Below are positions 51,251-59,325 of a stretch of DNA of 64,000 nt, in pieces. The position numbers and the translations under genes are program-made. Within the stretch, counting starts at the first letter, position 1, and every line of letters starts with the position of its first letter. This DNA comes from Actinacidiphila oryziradicis (GTDB lineage Bacteria; Actinomycetota; Actinomycetes; Streptomycetales; Streptomycetaceae), in the NCBI RefSeq assembly GCF_005047355.1, contig NZ_SUMC01000032.1:42140-106139 (forward strand). Reading direction: 5' to 3'. The notes under the pieces were generated by a model. It searched no databases. It saw nothing but the letters and a program-made list of their open reading frames with translations, and was not told the DNA's origin.

Positions 51251-52477
51251 TCAGAGTTTGTGGAAAGACGGATCGTACTGCTCACCAAGGACGGCCCGGC
51301 CTATGGTGGCCAGCACGTGATCGTCGTTGTCATGGAGCTCGTACAGGGTCAGATCGCGCAGGATCCGCTCCACCGGGCTGGGGCGGATCAGGCTGCGGGC
51401 GCCGCACGCGCGGATGACGTGGTGCACCGTTTCCTCCGCCAGATGCTCGATCACATGCCAGGCCCGGTCGCCGGCGATCCGGGCCTCGTCGAGCCTGCGT
51501 TCGTCCCACAGACCGGCGACATGCCGCAGCCAAAGGCGGCCGGTTTCGACATTGACCGCCATGCTGCCCACCCGCTGCTGCACATAGGGGTCGCCGCCCT
51601 TGCCCTGCCGCTTCAGATACCCGAGCCCGTACTCGTAGGCGGCCAGGGCGGCGCCGAGGAAGCTGGCCGCGTACTGCGGGACGAAAGCGGTCTGCCAGTG
51701 CCCGTCGAAGTAGCTACCGGGACCGCCGATGAGACGCTCGCGCGGTATGAAGGTGTCGTCGAAACGCACCACGTGGCTGACCGTCGCGCGCATCCCGACC
51801 GGGTCCCACCACGAAGTGTCCACGGTCACGGTCGGGTCGGACAGGTCGCAGGCGAGCAGCAGGAGCCTCCCGTGGACCTCCCGGGTCTGGCGGGCTCCGC
51901 CGGGGCCGGCCGGATCGACGAGCAGGATCGCCCACTGTGCTCCGGTGGCGCTGGTGGCGAACGCCTTGCTGCCGCGGAGGGTCCAGCCGCCGTCGACAGG
52001 GGTCAGCGTGGTGCCGAAGCGAACGCTCTCGCCCGGCTTCGGGGTCTGGGGTTCGCCGCTCCAGGCGACCCATTTCTCCCCGTGTTCCACCACGCCGGTG
52101 AACCAGCGTCGCTTCTGCTCCGGGGCGGCCAGGGCGTCGATGAGGACGAGTGAGTTGGCGTGCCCCTCCCAGCAGCGGGCCAGCGACAGATCGGCCTTGG
52201 CCAGCGTGGTGGTCATCTCCCACAGGGGCAGGGTGTTGCGCTGCTGGGGGCCGTAGCCCAGGCCGCCGTACTCCCGGGGCACGGCGACGCCGAGGAAACC
52301 GCCGGAGAACAGATCGTCGAAGTCCTCGGCGGGGAAGGCGGCCCGGCGGTCGTAGTCCTCGGCGCGGGGGGCGAATTTGTCCGCGGCGAGCTTCGCCACG
52401 GCGCCGAGAACGGCCAGGTCGTCTCCGACCGCCAGCTCGGGGGCCGGGCCGGTGGCGTGGCGCAGGTCGTGGGTCAT
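51251..52477 (-). CDS. Acyl-CoA dehydrogenase family protein
   Basis: A 408-residue flavoenzyme-type protein, last gene of the six-gene operon. It has the N-terminal helical domain (LAADKFAPRAEDYDRRAAFP; GFLGVAVPREYGGLGYG), the middle beta domain (WVAWSGEPQTPKPGE; GGWTLRGSKAFATSATGAQWAILLV) and the C-terminal helical domain. In secondary metabolism such proteins also act as N-oxygenases or flavin monooxygenases, so simple acyl-CoA oxidation should not be assumed. Start ATG 52477 overlaps the upstream gene by four bases. Confidence 0.87.
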   Translation of the reverse strand: MTHDLRHATGPAPELAVGDDLAVLGAVAKLAADKFAPRAEDYDRRAAFPAEDFDDLFSGGFLGVAVPREYGGLGYGPQQRNTLPLWEMTTTLAKADLSLARCWEGHANSLVLIDALAAPEQKRRWFTGVVEHGEKWVAWSGEPQTPKPGESVRFGTTLTPVDGGWTLRGSKAFATSATGAQWAILLVDPAGPGGARQTREVHGRLLLLACDLSDPTVTVDTSWWDPVGMRATVSHVVRFDDTFIPRERLIGGPGSYFDGHWQTAFVPQYAASFLGAALAAYEYGLGYLKRQGKGGDPYVQQRVGSMAVNVETGRLWLRHVAGLWDERRLDEARIAGDRAWHVIEHLAEETVHHVIRACGARSLIRPSPVERILRDLTLYELHDNDDHVLATIGRAVLGEQYDPSFHKL

Positions 52478-52887
52478 GTGGGGGTAGCCCCTTCCAAGCG
52501 GTAGAAGTGGGCGCGGTACATCACATTCGGTATCGGCGCGTCGGTTGAGTGGACGGTACGTACATCGATGGTCAGCAGGCCGCGGTTGAGGTAGCCGACG
52601 AGGATGGCCTGCCGGGAGCCGAGCGGGCCTTCGGCGAGGAAGGCCACGGCCTCGGTGGTGTCGATGTCATCGGCCAGCGGGACGGCGGGCAGGGTGGCGC
52701 CGGTGACGGGCGTCGCGGTCGGTTCGGGCGCCTCTTGTGAGGGCTCCGGGCCGCCGCGCTCGGTGATCCGCAGCATGAGCCGGCTGCCGTCGACCGCGGC
52801 ATCGACCAGGTCGATGCCGGTGGCGGTGGTGTCGAAGTTGATCCAGCTGCCTGCCAGCGGCGCCGGATCGACCGTGTGTGTCGTCAT
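52474..52887 (-). CDS. Small predicted beta-barrel protein, paralogue 2
   Basis: A 137-residue protein rich in beta strands: opens LAGSWINFDTTATGIDLVDA and ends YLNRGLLTIDVRTVHSTDAP then MYRAHFYRLEG. It aligns end to end with the neighbouring 138-residue protein, so the two are paralogues, perhaps a heterodimer. A GxWxNxD start and barrel-like strands suggest a lipocalin/avidin-type ligand carrier; no family is recognised. Coupled by four-base overlaps on both sides; GGAGGGG ribosome site. Confidence 0.8.
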   Translation of the reverse strand: MTTHTVDPAPLAGSWINFDTTATGIDLVDAAVDGSRLMLRITERGGPEPSQEAPEPTATPVTGATLPAVPLADDIDTTEAVAFLAEGPLGSRQAILVGYLNRGLLTIDVRTVHSTDAPIPNVMYRAHFYRLEGATPT

Positions 52888-53300
52888 GACCGCCCCTCCG
52901 CCCGGTGGAAGAACGAGCGGGCCCAGTGGTCGCCCCCGTTGCCGTCGCTGAAGACGCTGCACGTGGTGGTCACCAGGATGCCCGTCTTGTAGTAACCGCC
53001 TATGACGGTACGCAGCGAGCCGAAGTCGTAGACCGCCGAGAACGAGCAGGCGGCCGACGGTGTATCCGGCGGGGTGTACACGACCGCCGGCACCTGACCC
53101 CAGTCGCGCGGCTGCGGGCTACCGGTGCCGAAGGCCCTGACGAACAAGCCCTCTTCGTGCCATGTCACGCTCAGCCGGAGGGCGCCCTTCGAACTGCGCT
53201 GGTCGGTGTTGACCCAGTCGCCCAGCAGCGCCGAGACCTCTGGCGTGCCGGGCGGCCGCGGTGTGGCCGGTGCGGTGTGGGACGCCGAGCGGCTTGTCAT
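52884..53300 (-). CDS. Small predicted beta-barrel protein, paralogue 1
   Basis: A 138-residue protein: after a ~22-residue Ser/Thr/Pro lead comes LLGDWVNTDQRSSKGALRLS, then VIGGYYKTGILVTTTCSVFS and WARSFFHRAEG. Same fold pattern as paralogue 2. No signal peptide. It may bind or chaperone a pathway intermediate, or act as a non-catalytic partner; this is inference from context. The start ATG 53300 overlaps the aroDE-like stop by four bases. Confidence 0.8.
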   Translation of the reverse strand: MTSRSASHTAPATPRPPGTPEVSALLGDWVNTDQRSSKGALRLSVTWHEEGLFVRAFGTGSPQPRDWGQVPAVVYTPPDTPSAACSFSAVYDFGSLRTVIGGYYKTGILVTTTCSVFSDGNGGDHWARSFFHRAEGRS

Positions 53301-54904
53301 GGTGCCTCCCTGCTCGTGGGTTGCCTCGGGGCCAGTCCCGCTGATTCGGTGCGGCGGTGGGCATCGGCCCGCCCGGCCGGGCGGGAGCAGAGGGAGTGCA
53401 TGGACAGCGCCTCGGGCATCGGATGGCCTGTCAGGAGCCGGAACTGCTCGCGTACTTCGACGAAGAGGACGTCCCAGCCGTCGATGCCGATCAGTCCGCG
53501 GGCGCGGGTGGCGCCCATGAGCGCGCTCGGCGGTTCGCGGTAGGCCATCTCCAGCACCGCCGCGTCCGAGTCGGCGGCGGCAACCGGGAACGGCTCCCGT
53601 TCCACCAGGGGCGTGGCATGCGCGAGCACGGCGTACCCCGCCGGGGAGAACCGGGACAGCGGTACGTAGGGAAGCCCGAGCCGCGAGGAGGCCGCCAGGC
53701 CGTGCGCGATCCCTCGGTTGACCAGGGTGACCCGGGCTCCGGCCCGGCGCAGGGCCCAGGCGACGGCCCGTCCGGCGCCGCCGCAACCGATGACGGCGGC
53801 CCTGCGGCCGCTCGGATCGACTCCGGACCGGGCAAGGGTGTGCAGGGCGGCGACAGTGTCGGTGGTGGCCGCCCGCCAGCGCCCGGCGTCGAGCCACAGC
53901 AGGTTGGCCGCGCCGCACCCCAGCGCCTCCGGGTCGGCGATGTCGGCCGCTTCGAGCGCGCTCTCCTTGTGGGGGGCGGTCACGGTCAGCCCGCGCAGCG
54001 GCAGCCCGCCCAGCGACTCGAAGTCGAAGGCCCAGTGCCAGAAGCGGGAGAACAGCTCCACCTGGAAGGGCAGATAGAGCGCGGGCAGCCCCAGCTCCCG
54101 CAACGCCGCATTGTGCAGCCGGGGCGACAGCGACCGCCCCGGGGCACGCCCGGCAATGCCGAACAGACCGCTGAGCGGGGGCAGCGCGGGCAAGCCGTAG
54201 TCGCTCAGGAGCTGGCCCACGCTCGGCATTCCGTCCGCCCCCGGGGCGCCGGCCCGGCCGAAGACGACGGGTGCCCCCAGCCACGGCGCCAGCACCCGGG
54301 TCCAGGTGCCGGCCGGACCGGAGGCGAACGCCGTCACGTCGGTACGTCCGAGCCCGGTGAGCAGCAGCGGCGAGACCGATCCGTACTCCGCGCCCGACTG
54401 GGGCACGAGGAGGTACAGCGCCGCCGGTACTGCGGCCATCGCGGCGAACCGCTCCCGCAGTGCGCCTGAGGCCGCCAGCAGGCCGGCCCGGCAGCCGCGG
54501 TCGGCCCGCTCCGGGCGGGCGGGCGCGTGCCAGGAAATCCGCCGCTGCCGGGCGGGGATGCCCGCCAGCAGCTCCGGCACCACGTCGTCCATCGCCTCCA
54601 GATCGACCAGGTCGTAGTGGTCCGCCGCGCGCAGGAGCCGGGCGCGCCGTTCGACCGGGCCGGCAGCGGAGCGACCACCGTGTCGCGGTGAGCGCAGGCT
54701 GTAGGTAAGCGGCCCCTGGAAGTGCCGGCGCAGCCGGCGCGGATCGGGATCGCCGACCAGGTCGGCCCGGACCTCCAGCACGTCGGCCACCTCCGCTAGG
54801 CCGCGCAGGCGGGGCGTGGTGAGGTCCTCCGGTTCGGCGAGCACCGCCACCATTCGGGCTCGCCGCCGGACGGCGGCACCGTATCCGTTCGTCAGTCGCG
54901 CCAC
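53297..54904 (-). CDS. AroD-AroE fusion (type I dehydroquinate dehydratase-shikimate dehydrogenase) with altered active sites
   Basis: A 535-residue fusion. The AroD-like half (~17-235) keeps LEVRAD Glu, the SLRSPRHGG Arg, ISWH His and the TWTR Arg, but the Schiff-base Lys is replaced: LYLLVPQS aligns with KIALMPQS, so Lys is Leu. The AroE half (~250-520) keeps SLSP, VTAPHKES Lys, AAN, TTD Asp and GCGGAGRAV, but the late substrate Gln is Glu (VLFVEVREQF). It is therefore unlikely to be a housekeeping shikimate enzyme; a modified cyclitol or aminoshikimate-like substrate is my inference. GTG 54904 has a GAGGAG site and overlaps the nitroreductase gene by 13 bp. Confidence 0.85.
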   Translation of the reverse strand: MARLTNGYGAAVRRRARMVAVLAEPEDLTTPRLRGLAEVADVLEVRADLVGDPDPRRLRRHFQGPLTYSLRSPRHGGRSAAGPVERRARLLRAADHYDLVDLEAMDDVVPELLAGIPARQRRISWHAPARPERADRGCRAGLLAASGALRERFAAMAAVPAALYLLVPQSGAEYGSVSPLLLTGLGRTDVTAFASGPAGTWTRVLAPWLGAPVVFGRAGAPGADGMPSVGQLLSDYGLPALPPLSGLFGIAGRAPGRSLSPRLHNAALRELGLPALYLPFQVELFSRFWHWAFDFESLGGLPLRGLTVTAPHKESALEAADIADPEALGCGAANLLWLDAGRWRAATTDTVAALHTLARSGVDPSGRRAAVIGCGGAGRAVAWALRRAGARVTLVNRGIAHGLAASSRLGLPYVPLSRFSPAGYAVLAHATPLVEREPFPVAAADSDAAVLEMAYREPPSALMGATRARGLIGIDGWDVLFVEVREQFRLLTGHPMPEALSMHSLCSRPAGRADAHRRTESAGLAPRQPTSREAP

Positions 54905-55572
54905 TGGACGTACTCCTCCAGACCGGCCCGCTGCGGGACGAACCGATTGACCGGGGCTGCCTCGTCCGCGTAGCCGACAGCCATGGTGCATACGACGAGC
55001 CGGTCGGCGTCGATTCCCAGCTTCAGGCGCAGCACATCCCCGTAACCGGCGACACTGAACTGCGGACAGCTGCTGAGGCCCCCGGCTACCAGTCCGAGCA
55101 TGACGTTCTGCAGGAAGAGGCCCATCTCCAGGAAGGTGCCCGGCACCGCGTTCCCGGGCAGATGGCAGACCAGGACGGCCGGCGCCCCGTAGAAGCGCAG
55201 GTTGTCCCGGAAGTGCGCCCGTGCGGCGGCGGGGTCCGGGGCTGCGTAGCCCTTGGCCAGCAGCACTCCCGACACGGCCTGGCCGGCGCGGCGCTCGACG
55301 ACGGCGTCGAGCGACGGCGGCCGGTTGGCGTAGTCCGGCCGGGGCGGATCACCGCGGTCGAACGCCGCGCACAGGGCATCCACCAGAGCCTCCAGGGCGC
55401 TGCCGGTCGCCACCGTCACCTGCCACATCTGGGTGTTGCGGCTCGAGGGCGCGTGGCCGGCGGCGAGGAATATCTCCGCCAGGGCATCCCGTGGTACCAC
55501 CCGGTCCAGAAAGGCTCTCTTGCAGTGACGGGAGGTGATCAGGGACAGGCCGTCGCGTAGCCCGGGTGTCAT
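54892..55572 (-). CDS. Nitroreductase-family flavoprotein
   Basis: A 226-residue FMN enzyme (SRHCKRAFLDRVVPRDALAEIFLAAGHAPSSRNTQMWQV FMN-phosphate region; FLEMGLFLQNVMLGLVAGGLSSCPQ; VCTMAVGYADEAAPVNRF). Length and motifs are normal. The family reduces nitro groups, quinones or enones; the pathway substrate is unknown. Start ATG 55572 overlaps the upstream fusion gene by four bases. Confidence 0.88.
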   Translation of the reverse strand: MTPGLRDGLSLITSRHCKRAFLDRVVPRDALAEIFLAAGHAPSSRNTQMWQVTVATGSALEALVDALCAAFDRGDPPRPDYANRPPSLDAVVERRAGQAVSGVLLAKGYAAPDPAAARAHFRDNLRFYGAPAVLVCHLPGNAVPGTFLEMGLFLQNVMLGLVAGGLSSCPQFSVAGYGDVLRLKLGIDADRLVVCTMAVGYADEAAPVNRFVPQRAGLEEYVQWRD

Positions 55573-57065
55573 CGGTCACTCACACCCTCGTCCGGTAGCG
55601 AGGCCACGAGGCCGTCGGGGCCGACGAGCTCGCACAGTCGGACGCGGACGGACCGCTGGATGTGCCGGGCGCACCGGCGGTACACCTCCGGAGACTGCCC
55701 CTCCGGATTGGGGATGTCACCGCGCGGGTCCAGACAGAGGGTACGGCCCTCGGCTTCGGGCGCCATGGCGATCACCCTGTCGCGATGGGCTCGGGTCATG
55801 CAGTAGATGACGAAACTGACCCGGCACACTTCCGGGGTCACCGGGCGCGCGCGGTGACGGCGGGGATTTCCCCGGCCCAGCACCCGCTGCAGTCCGAGTT
55901 CAGCGATCGCGGACCGGGCGTCGGGCGCCATCGGGCTCGCAGGCTGCGTCGTCGCGACACCCGCACTGGAGAACCGGAACATCGTTACGACTCCGGCCTC
56001 CGCGGCCTGCGCCCACGCGATGACCTCCGCCATGGGCGAACGGGAGGTGTTCCCACCGCAGACGAACAGCACCCGGCATGCCGCGCCGGTGCCGCGGGTT
56101 CGCCACCAGAGGACGGCCGACGGGTAGGACAGCGCCGCCGCCGCGCCCACGCCGAACACGAGCGCGATGAGCTGGCTGCTCCCCGGAGCTTTGAGTCCGG
56201 CCAGCCACATGAGCGCGTAGGAGGCGACCAGGCCGGACATCAGGCTTGCGAACGCCCAGGCCGGCACACCCCAGGTGTACTCACGCCGGTCGAGGTAGAT
56301 CAGCGAAGCGAAGATGAACAGCACCTCGTACACCACCCCTATCCCCGCTGCCCCCAACGCGGCAGGGGTAGCGAGGAACGTGGTGAAGCCCGCGCGCAGC
56401 TGCGGTTGTCCGGCCAGCGCCCCTGCCGCCAGCAGCAGAGCCAGCCAGACCGGTGCGGCGGCATGCTCCTCCACGAAGAAGCGGCGGTCCGTTGCGACCA
56501 CCCCGTTCTTGGCCACCCGGCTCATGATTTCGAACCGGCCCAGGTAGCCGACGAGGTAGGTGAGGACGCTCAGCACGGCGGCCAGCGTGAGGTGGTAGCT
56601 GTTCACATCGCCGAGAGCCACCGAAACCGCTATCAGGCTGAGGCACAATCCCACCCAGGAAGATGTCATCACCCGCCGCTTGCGGGCCATGTCGATCAAC
56701 GGGGAGAGGACCAGAACTCCCCCCCGCATCAACAACAGCATAAAGAGGATCGAGACGCCGGAAAACGTGTAATTCATCGTGGTGGCGCCAATGATGAACG
56801 AAGTGAAGAAGCCAGCCGCCAGCGTCTCCCGCCCCAGCACCGGAATCCGGCGCCCGCCGATCTCACTCCGCCGCATGTGCCGCCACCGCCCCGTCAGGCC
56901 CAGGAAGACGGCCATCGCGGCGAGCTGCCCGAGGGCGGCCGCGGGCAGCAGCTCGTAGCCGTTGACCGGCTGGGGCGCCAGCGGAGTCACTCCGCTGGCC
57001 AGTGCCTTCACCAGCATGGCGTAGGGAATGTACGACACGAAGTAACCGAAGGTGAGCCAGCCCAT
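55569..57065 (-). CDS. Membrane domain fused to a low-molecular-weight protein tyrosine phosphatase-like domain
   Basis: A 498-residue protein, first gene of the operon. Residues ~1-330 have about ten hydrophobic spans in a DMT-transporter-like spacing (FTSFIIGATTMNYTFSGVSIL; AVLSVLTYLVGYLGRFEI; LIALVFGVGAAAALSYPSAVL). Residues ~335-490 are an LMW-PTP domain with the phosphate loop RVLFVCGGNTSRSPMAEV (Cys and Arg kept), but the general-acid DP motif reads DIPNPEGQ, Asp to Asn. I know no described protein with this fusion. It may export the product and bind or release a phosphorylated form. Confidence 0.82.
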   Translation of the reverse strand: MGWLTFGYFVSYIPYAMLVKALASGVTPLAPQPVNGYELLPAAALGQLAAMAVFLGLTGRWRHMRRSEIGGRRIPVLGRETLAAGFFTSFIIGATTMNYTFSGVSILFMLLLMRGGVLVLSPLIDMARKRRVMTSSWVGLCLSLIAVSVALGDVNSYHLTLAAVLSVLTYLVGYLGRFEIMSRVAKNGVVATDRRFFVEEHAAAPVWLALLLAAGALAGQPQLRAGFTTFLATPAALGAAGIGVVYEVLFIFASLIYLDRREYTWGVPAWAFASLMSGLVASYALMWLAGLKAPGSSQLIALVFGVGAAAALSYPSAVLWWRTRGTGAACRVLFVCGGNTSRSPMAEVIAWAQAAEAGVVTMFRFSSAGVATTQPASPMAPDARSAIAELGLQRVLGRGNPRRHRARPVTPEVCRVSFVIYCMTRAHRDRVIAMAPEAEGRTLCLDPRGDIPNPEGQSPEVYRRCARHIQRSVRVRLCELVGPDGLVASLPDEGVSDR

Positions 57066-57206
57066 ATGCAGAACCCATTACTGGTCGAACGTCAAGGTTT
57101 TACGCCGCGAGTCCGGGATCGACACGGACCGCGGCGCGCAGATAGAATCGCGCATTCGAGTCCCCACTGTTGAAGGGCTTTTTATGGGATGCGCCGCGAA
57201 CGATGA

Positions 57207-57334
57207 GTGCGCACATCCAGCGGCCCGGCAATGTTTCCGAGCCTTCTACTATTGAGTCACGTGCGCTATCCAAAAAGGCTACCGCCCATACGCATGTTCG
57301 GCCACCGCATGCGGTGCGCGCACGGGGTGCGCAC
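57207..57334. promoter_or_regulatory. Three GTGCGCAC-type palindromes in the divergent control region
   Basis: GTGCGCAC occurs at 57207-57214 and 57327-57334, and GTGCGCGCAC at 57314-57323, within the 368-bp region between the six-gene operon (start 57065) and the F420-type gene (57434). The region has AT-rich parts near 57066-57100 and 57165-57190 that could hold promoters. No gene is seen in it. Confidence 0.4.
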
Positions 57335-57433
57335 GCAGGCCGCGTAAGCCATCGTGGAATGACCCGGCCGGCTCCGCTTCCAGCGCCTCGGGCACCGCAC
57401 CGGGCGACGTCACCCGTCCCAGAAAGGCACCCG

Positions 57434-57871
57434 ATGACGGATCTGAAGGACGTGGGCCGGATCGCCGCAGCCGACCACAACTTGGCGGTCGTGGCGACAA
57501 CCCGCGCCGACGGCTCGGTCCAGGCGTCGGTGGTCAACGCCGGGATCACCGACCACCCGGTGACCGGCGAGCCGGTTCTCGCCTTCGTCACCTACGGCCG
57601 CATCAAACTCGCGAATCTACGGGCCCGACCGCGTGCCACCCTCACCTTCCGCGCCGGGTGGACCTGGGCCACCATCGAGGGCCGCGCCGAGATCGCGGGC
57701 CCCGACGACGCCTTCGACGACCTCGATGACGAGCGTCTCCGCCTGCTGCTGCGCAAGATCTTCACCGCCGCGGGCGGCGGTCACGACGACTGGGCGGCGT
57801 ACGACCGCGCGATGGCCGAAGAGCGCCGCGCCGCCGTCTTCATCCACCCCGAGCGCGTCTACGGCAACTGA
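57434..57871 (+). CDS. F420-dependent PPOX-class oxidoreductase
   Basis: A 145-residue split-barrel flavin/deazaflavin protein (RIAAADHNLAVVATTRADGSVQASVVNAGI; LAFVTYGRIKLANLRARPRATLTF; a C-terminal AAVFIHPERVYG). Typical of the TIGR03618-like F420 reductases of actinobacteria. ATG 57434 is chosen over the long upstream frame, which lacks coding bias. A second F420-type gene lies 101 bp downstream. Confidence 0.87.
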   Translation: MTDLKDVGRIAAADHNLAVVATTRADGSVQASVVNAGITDHPVTGEPVLAFVTYGRIKLANLRARPRATLTFRAGWTWATIEGRAEIAGPDDAFDDLDDERLRLLLRKIFTAAGGGHDDWAAYDRAMAEERRAAVFIHPERVYGN

Positions 57872-57972
57872 CGCCGGCACGGCGGGCACGGCGCCCGCGG
57901 CACGACGTCGCGGCGACACCCGCGCCGCCGCGACAGATCCGCGACAGAACAAGGACAGCGAGGAGCACACAC

Positions 57973-58896
57973 ATGGCTGATCGCACCGCACCCCCGACCG
58001 TGGACCTGCCCGCCCTCAAGCAGCGCCTGGGCCGCACAGGCGTATGGCTCTCATCGCTGTCCACGGTGCCGGCGGAGGAGGAGCGGCGCGCCGTCGCCGC
58101 CATCGAGGAACTCGGTTACGGGACACTGTGGTTCGGCGAGACCCCCGCCGGAAAGGAAGCGCTGACGCATGCGGCCGTCCTGCTGTCCGCAAGCCGGCAC
58201 CTCATGATCGCCACCGGCATCGCCAACGTCTACGGACGCGACGCGACCGCCGCGGCCAACGGCGCCAACACACTCTCCGAAGCGTGGCAGAGCCGTTTCG
58301 TGCTGGGCCTCGGCGTCAGCCACCGTCCGTTGGTGAGCAGCCGCGGCCACACCTACGACAAGCCGGTATCAACCATGCGGGCCTACCTCGACGCCATGGA
58401 CGCGACCCCCTTTTCCGTGCCGTTGCCCGAACCGGTGCCGCGCGTGCTCGCCGCGCTGCGCCCCAAGATGCTGGAGCTCGCCGCGACGCGGGCCCAGGGG
58501 GCCCACCCCTACTTCGTCACGCCCGAACACACCCGCAGGGCCCGCGAGACCCTCGGCCCCGATCCCCTCCTGGCCCCCGAGCAGGCCGTGGTGGTCGACA
58601 CCGACCCCGAGCGGGCACGGGCCACCGCCCGCGGATACGCGGCCGTCTACCTGAATCTGCCCAACTACGTGAACAACTTGCGCGAGCTGGGCTTCTCCGA
58701 CTCCGACTTCGAAAACGGAGGCAGCGACGCGCTCATCGACGCGGTCATCCCCTGGGGCGACCCGGACACACTGGGTGAGCACGTCCGGGCGCACTACCGG
58801 GCCGGTGCCGACCATGTCGCCGTGCAACCCATCGCGGAGACACTCGACCGGCAACTGGAGGACCTGCGCCAGCTGGCTTCCGTCCTGGCCCGCTGA
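57973..58896 (+). CDS. Luciferase-like F420-dependent oxidoreductase (TIGR03620 type)
   Basis: A 307-residue TIM-barrel enzyme of the bacterial luciferase superfamily (GRTGVWLSSLSTVPAEE; EELGYGTLWFGETPAG; LMIATGIANVYGRDATAAAN; RFVLGLGVSHRPLV; AHYRAGADHVAVQPIAE). It likely uses F420 to reduce or oxidise a small molecule. With the PPOX gene upstream, it may form an F420 pair tied to the adjacent divergent operon. Confidence 0.9.
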   Translation: MADRTAPPTVDLPALKQRLGRTGVWLSSLSTVPAEEERRAVAAIEELGYGTLWFGETPAGKEALTHAAVLLSASRHLMIATGIANVYGRDATAAANGANTLSEAWQSRFVLGLGVSHRPLVSSRGHTYDKPVSTMRAYLDAMDATPFSVPLPEPVPRVLAALRPKMLELAATRAQGAHPYFVTPEHTRRARETLGPDPLLAPEQAVVVDTDPERARATARGYAAVYLNLPNYVNNLRELGFSDSDFENGGSDALIDAVIPWGDPDTLGEHVRAHYRAGADHVAVQPIAETLDRQLEDLRQLASVLAR

Positions 58897-59250
58897 CCCC
58901 GGCCCCGCCCTCCTGCCGCCGGTGGCCGGACCGGTGCTCAATTGCACGAGAGCAACTTGCCGCCCCGGCGTGATGGTTCGGAACCCGCCCTTCACCCTTG
59001 CGCGCCCTTCCACGGCCTGGGTGCAGATGGACACGCACATTCACCCAGGGAGCAAGCCCGCCGCAAGATCGCCATCCCGGAGCCCGAAGCCCCCACCGGA
59101 GGCCCCCGCCGGAGGCTGGTTTGTGCACGTCGCAGCCCGAGAAGGCGGCGGTAACGGCATCACCCGGCGCAACCATGATCCGCAGCCAGTCGACTGTGAA
59201 GACAATCACTTGAGACCTGGATCATATTAACCGCATTGGAGCATTTGGCA

Positions 59251-59302
59251 TAGTTCACGTAGTTCCACGTAGTTCCGTCTACGAACGGGCGTCTACGAAC
59301 CG
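59251..59302. repeat. Tandem and inverted TAGTTC/TACGAAC repeats upstream of the phosphatase
   Basis: TAGTTC occurs at 59251, 59260 and 59270, followed by two copies of GTCTACGAAC (59277 and 59291, approximate starts). CGTAG and CTACG arms can pair. They end 24 bp before the phosphatase start. The rest of the gap 58897-59250 shows no gene I can support. Confidence 0.55.
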
Positions 59303-59325
59303 TCTCCACCTAAGGGCAAAAAAAC

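Noticed and set aside
58897..59220. Possible small gene after the luciferase-like gene
   Set aside because: Frames are short, carry no ribosome site, and give Arg/Pro-rich products with no family.
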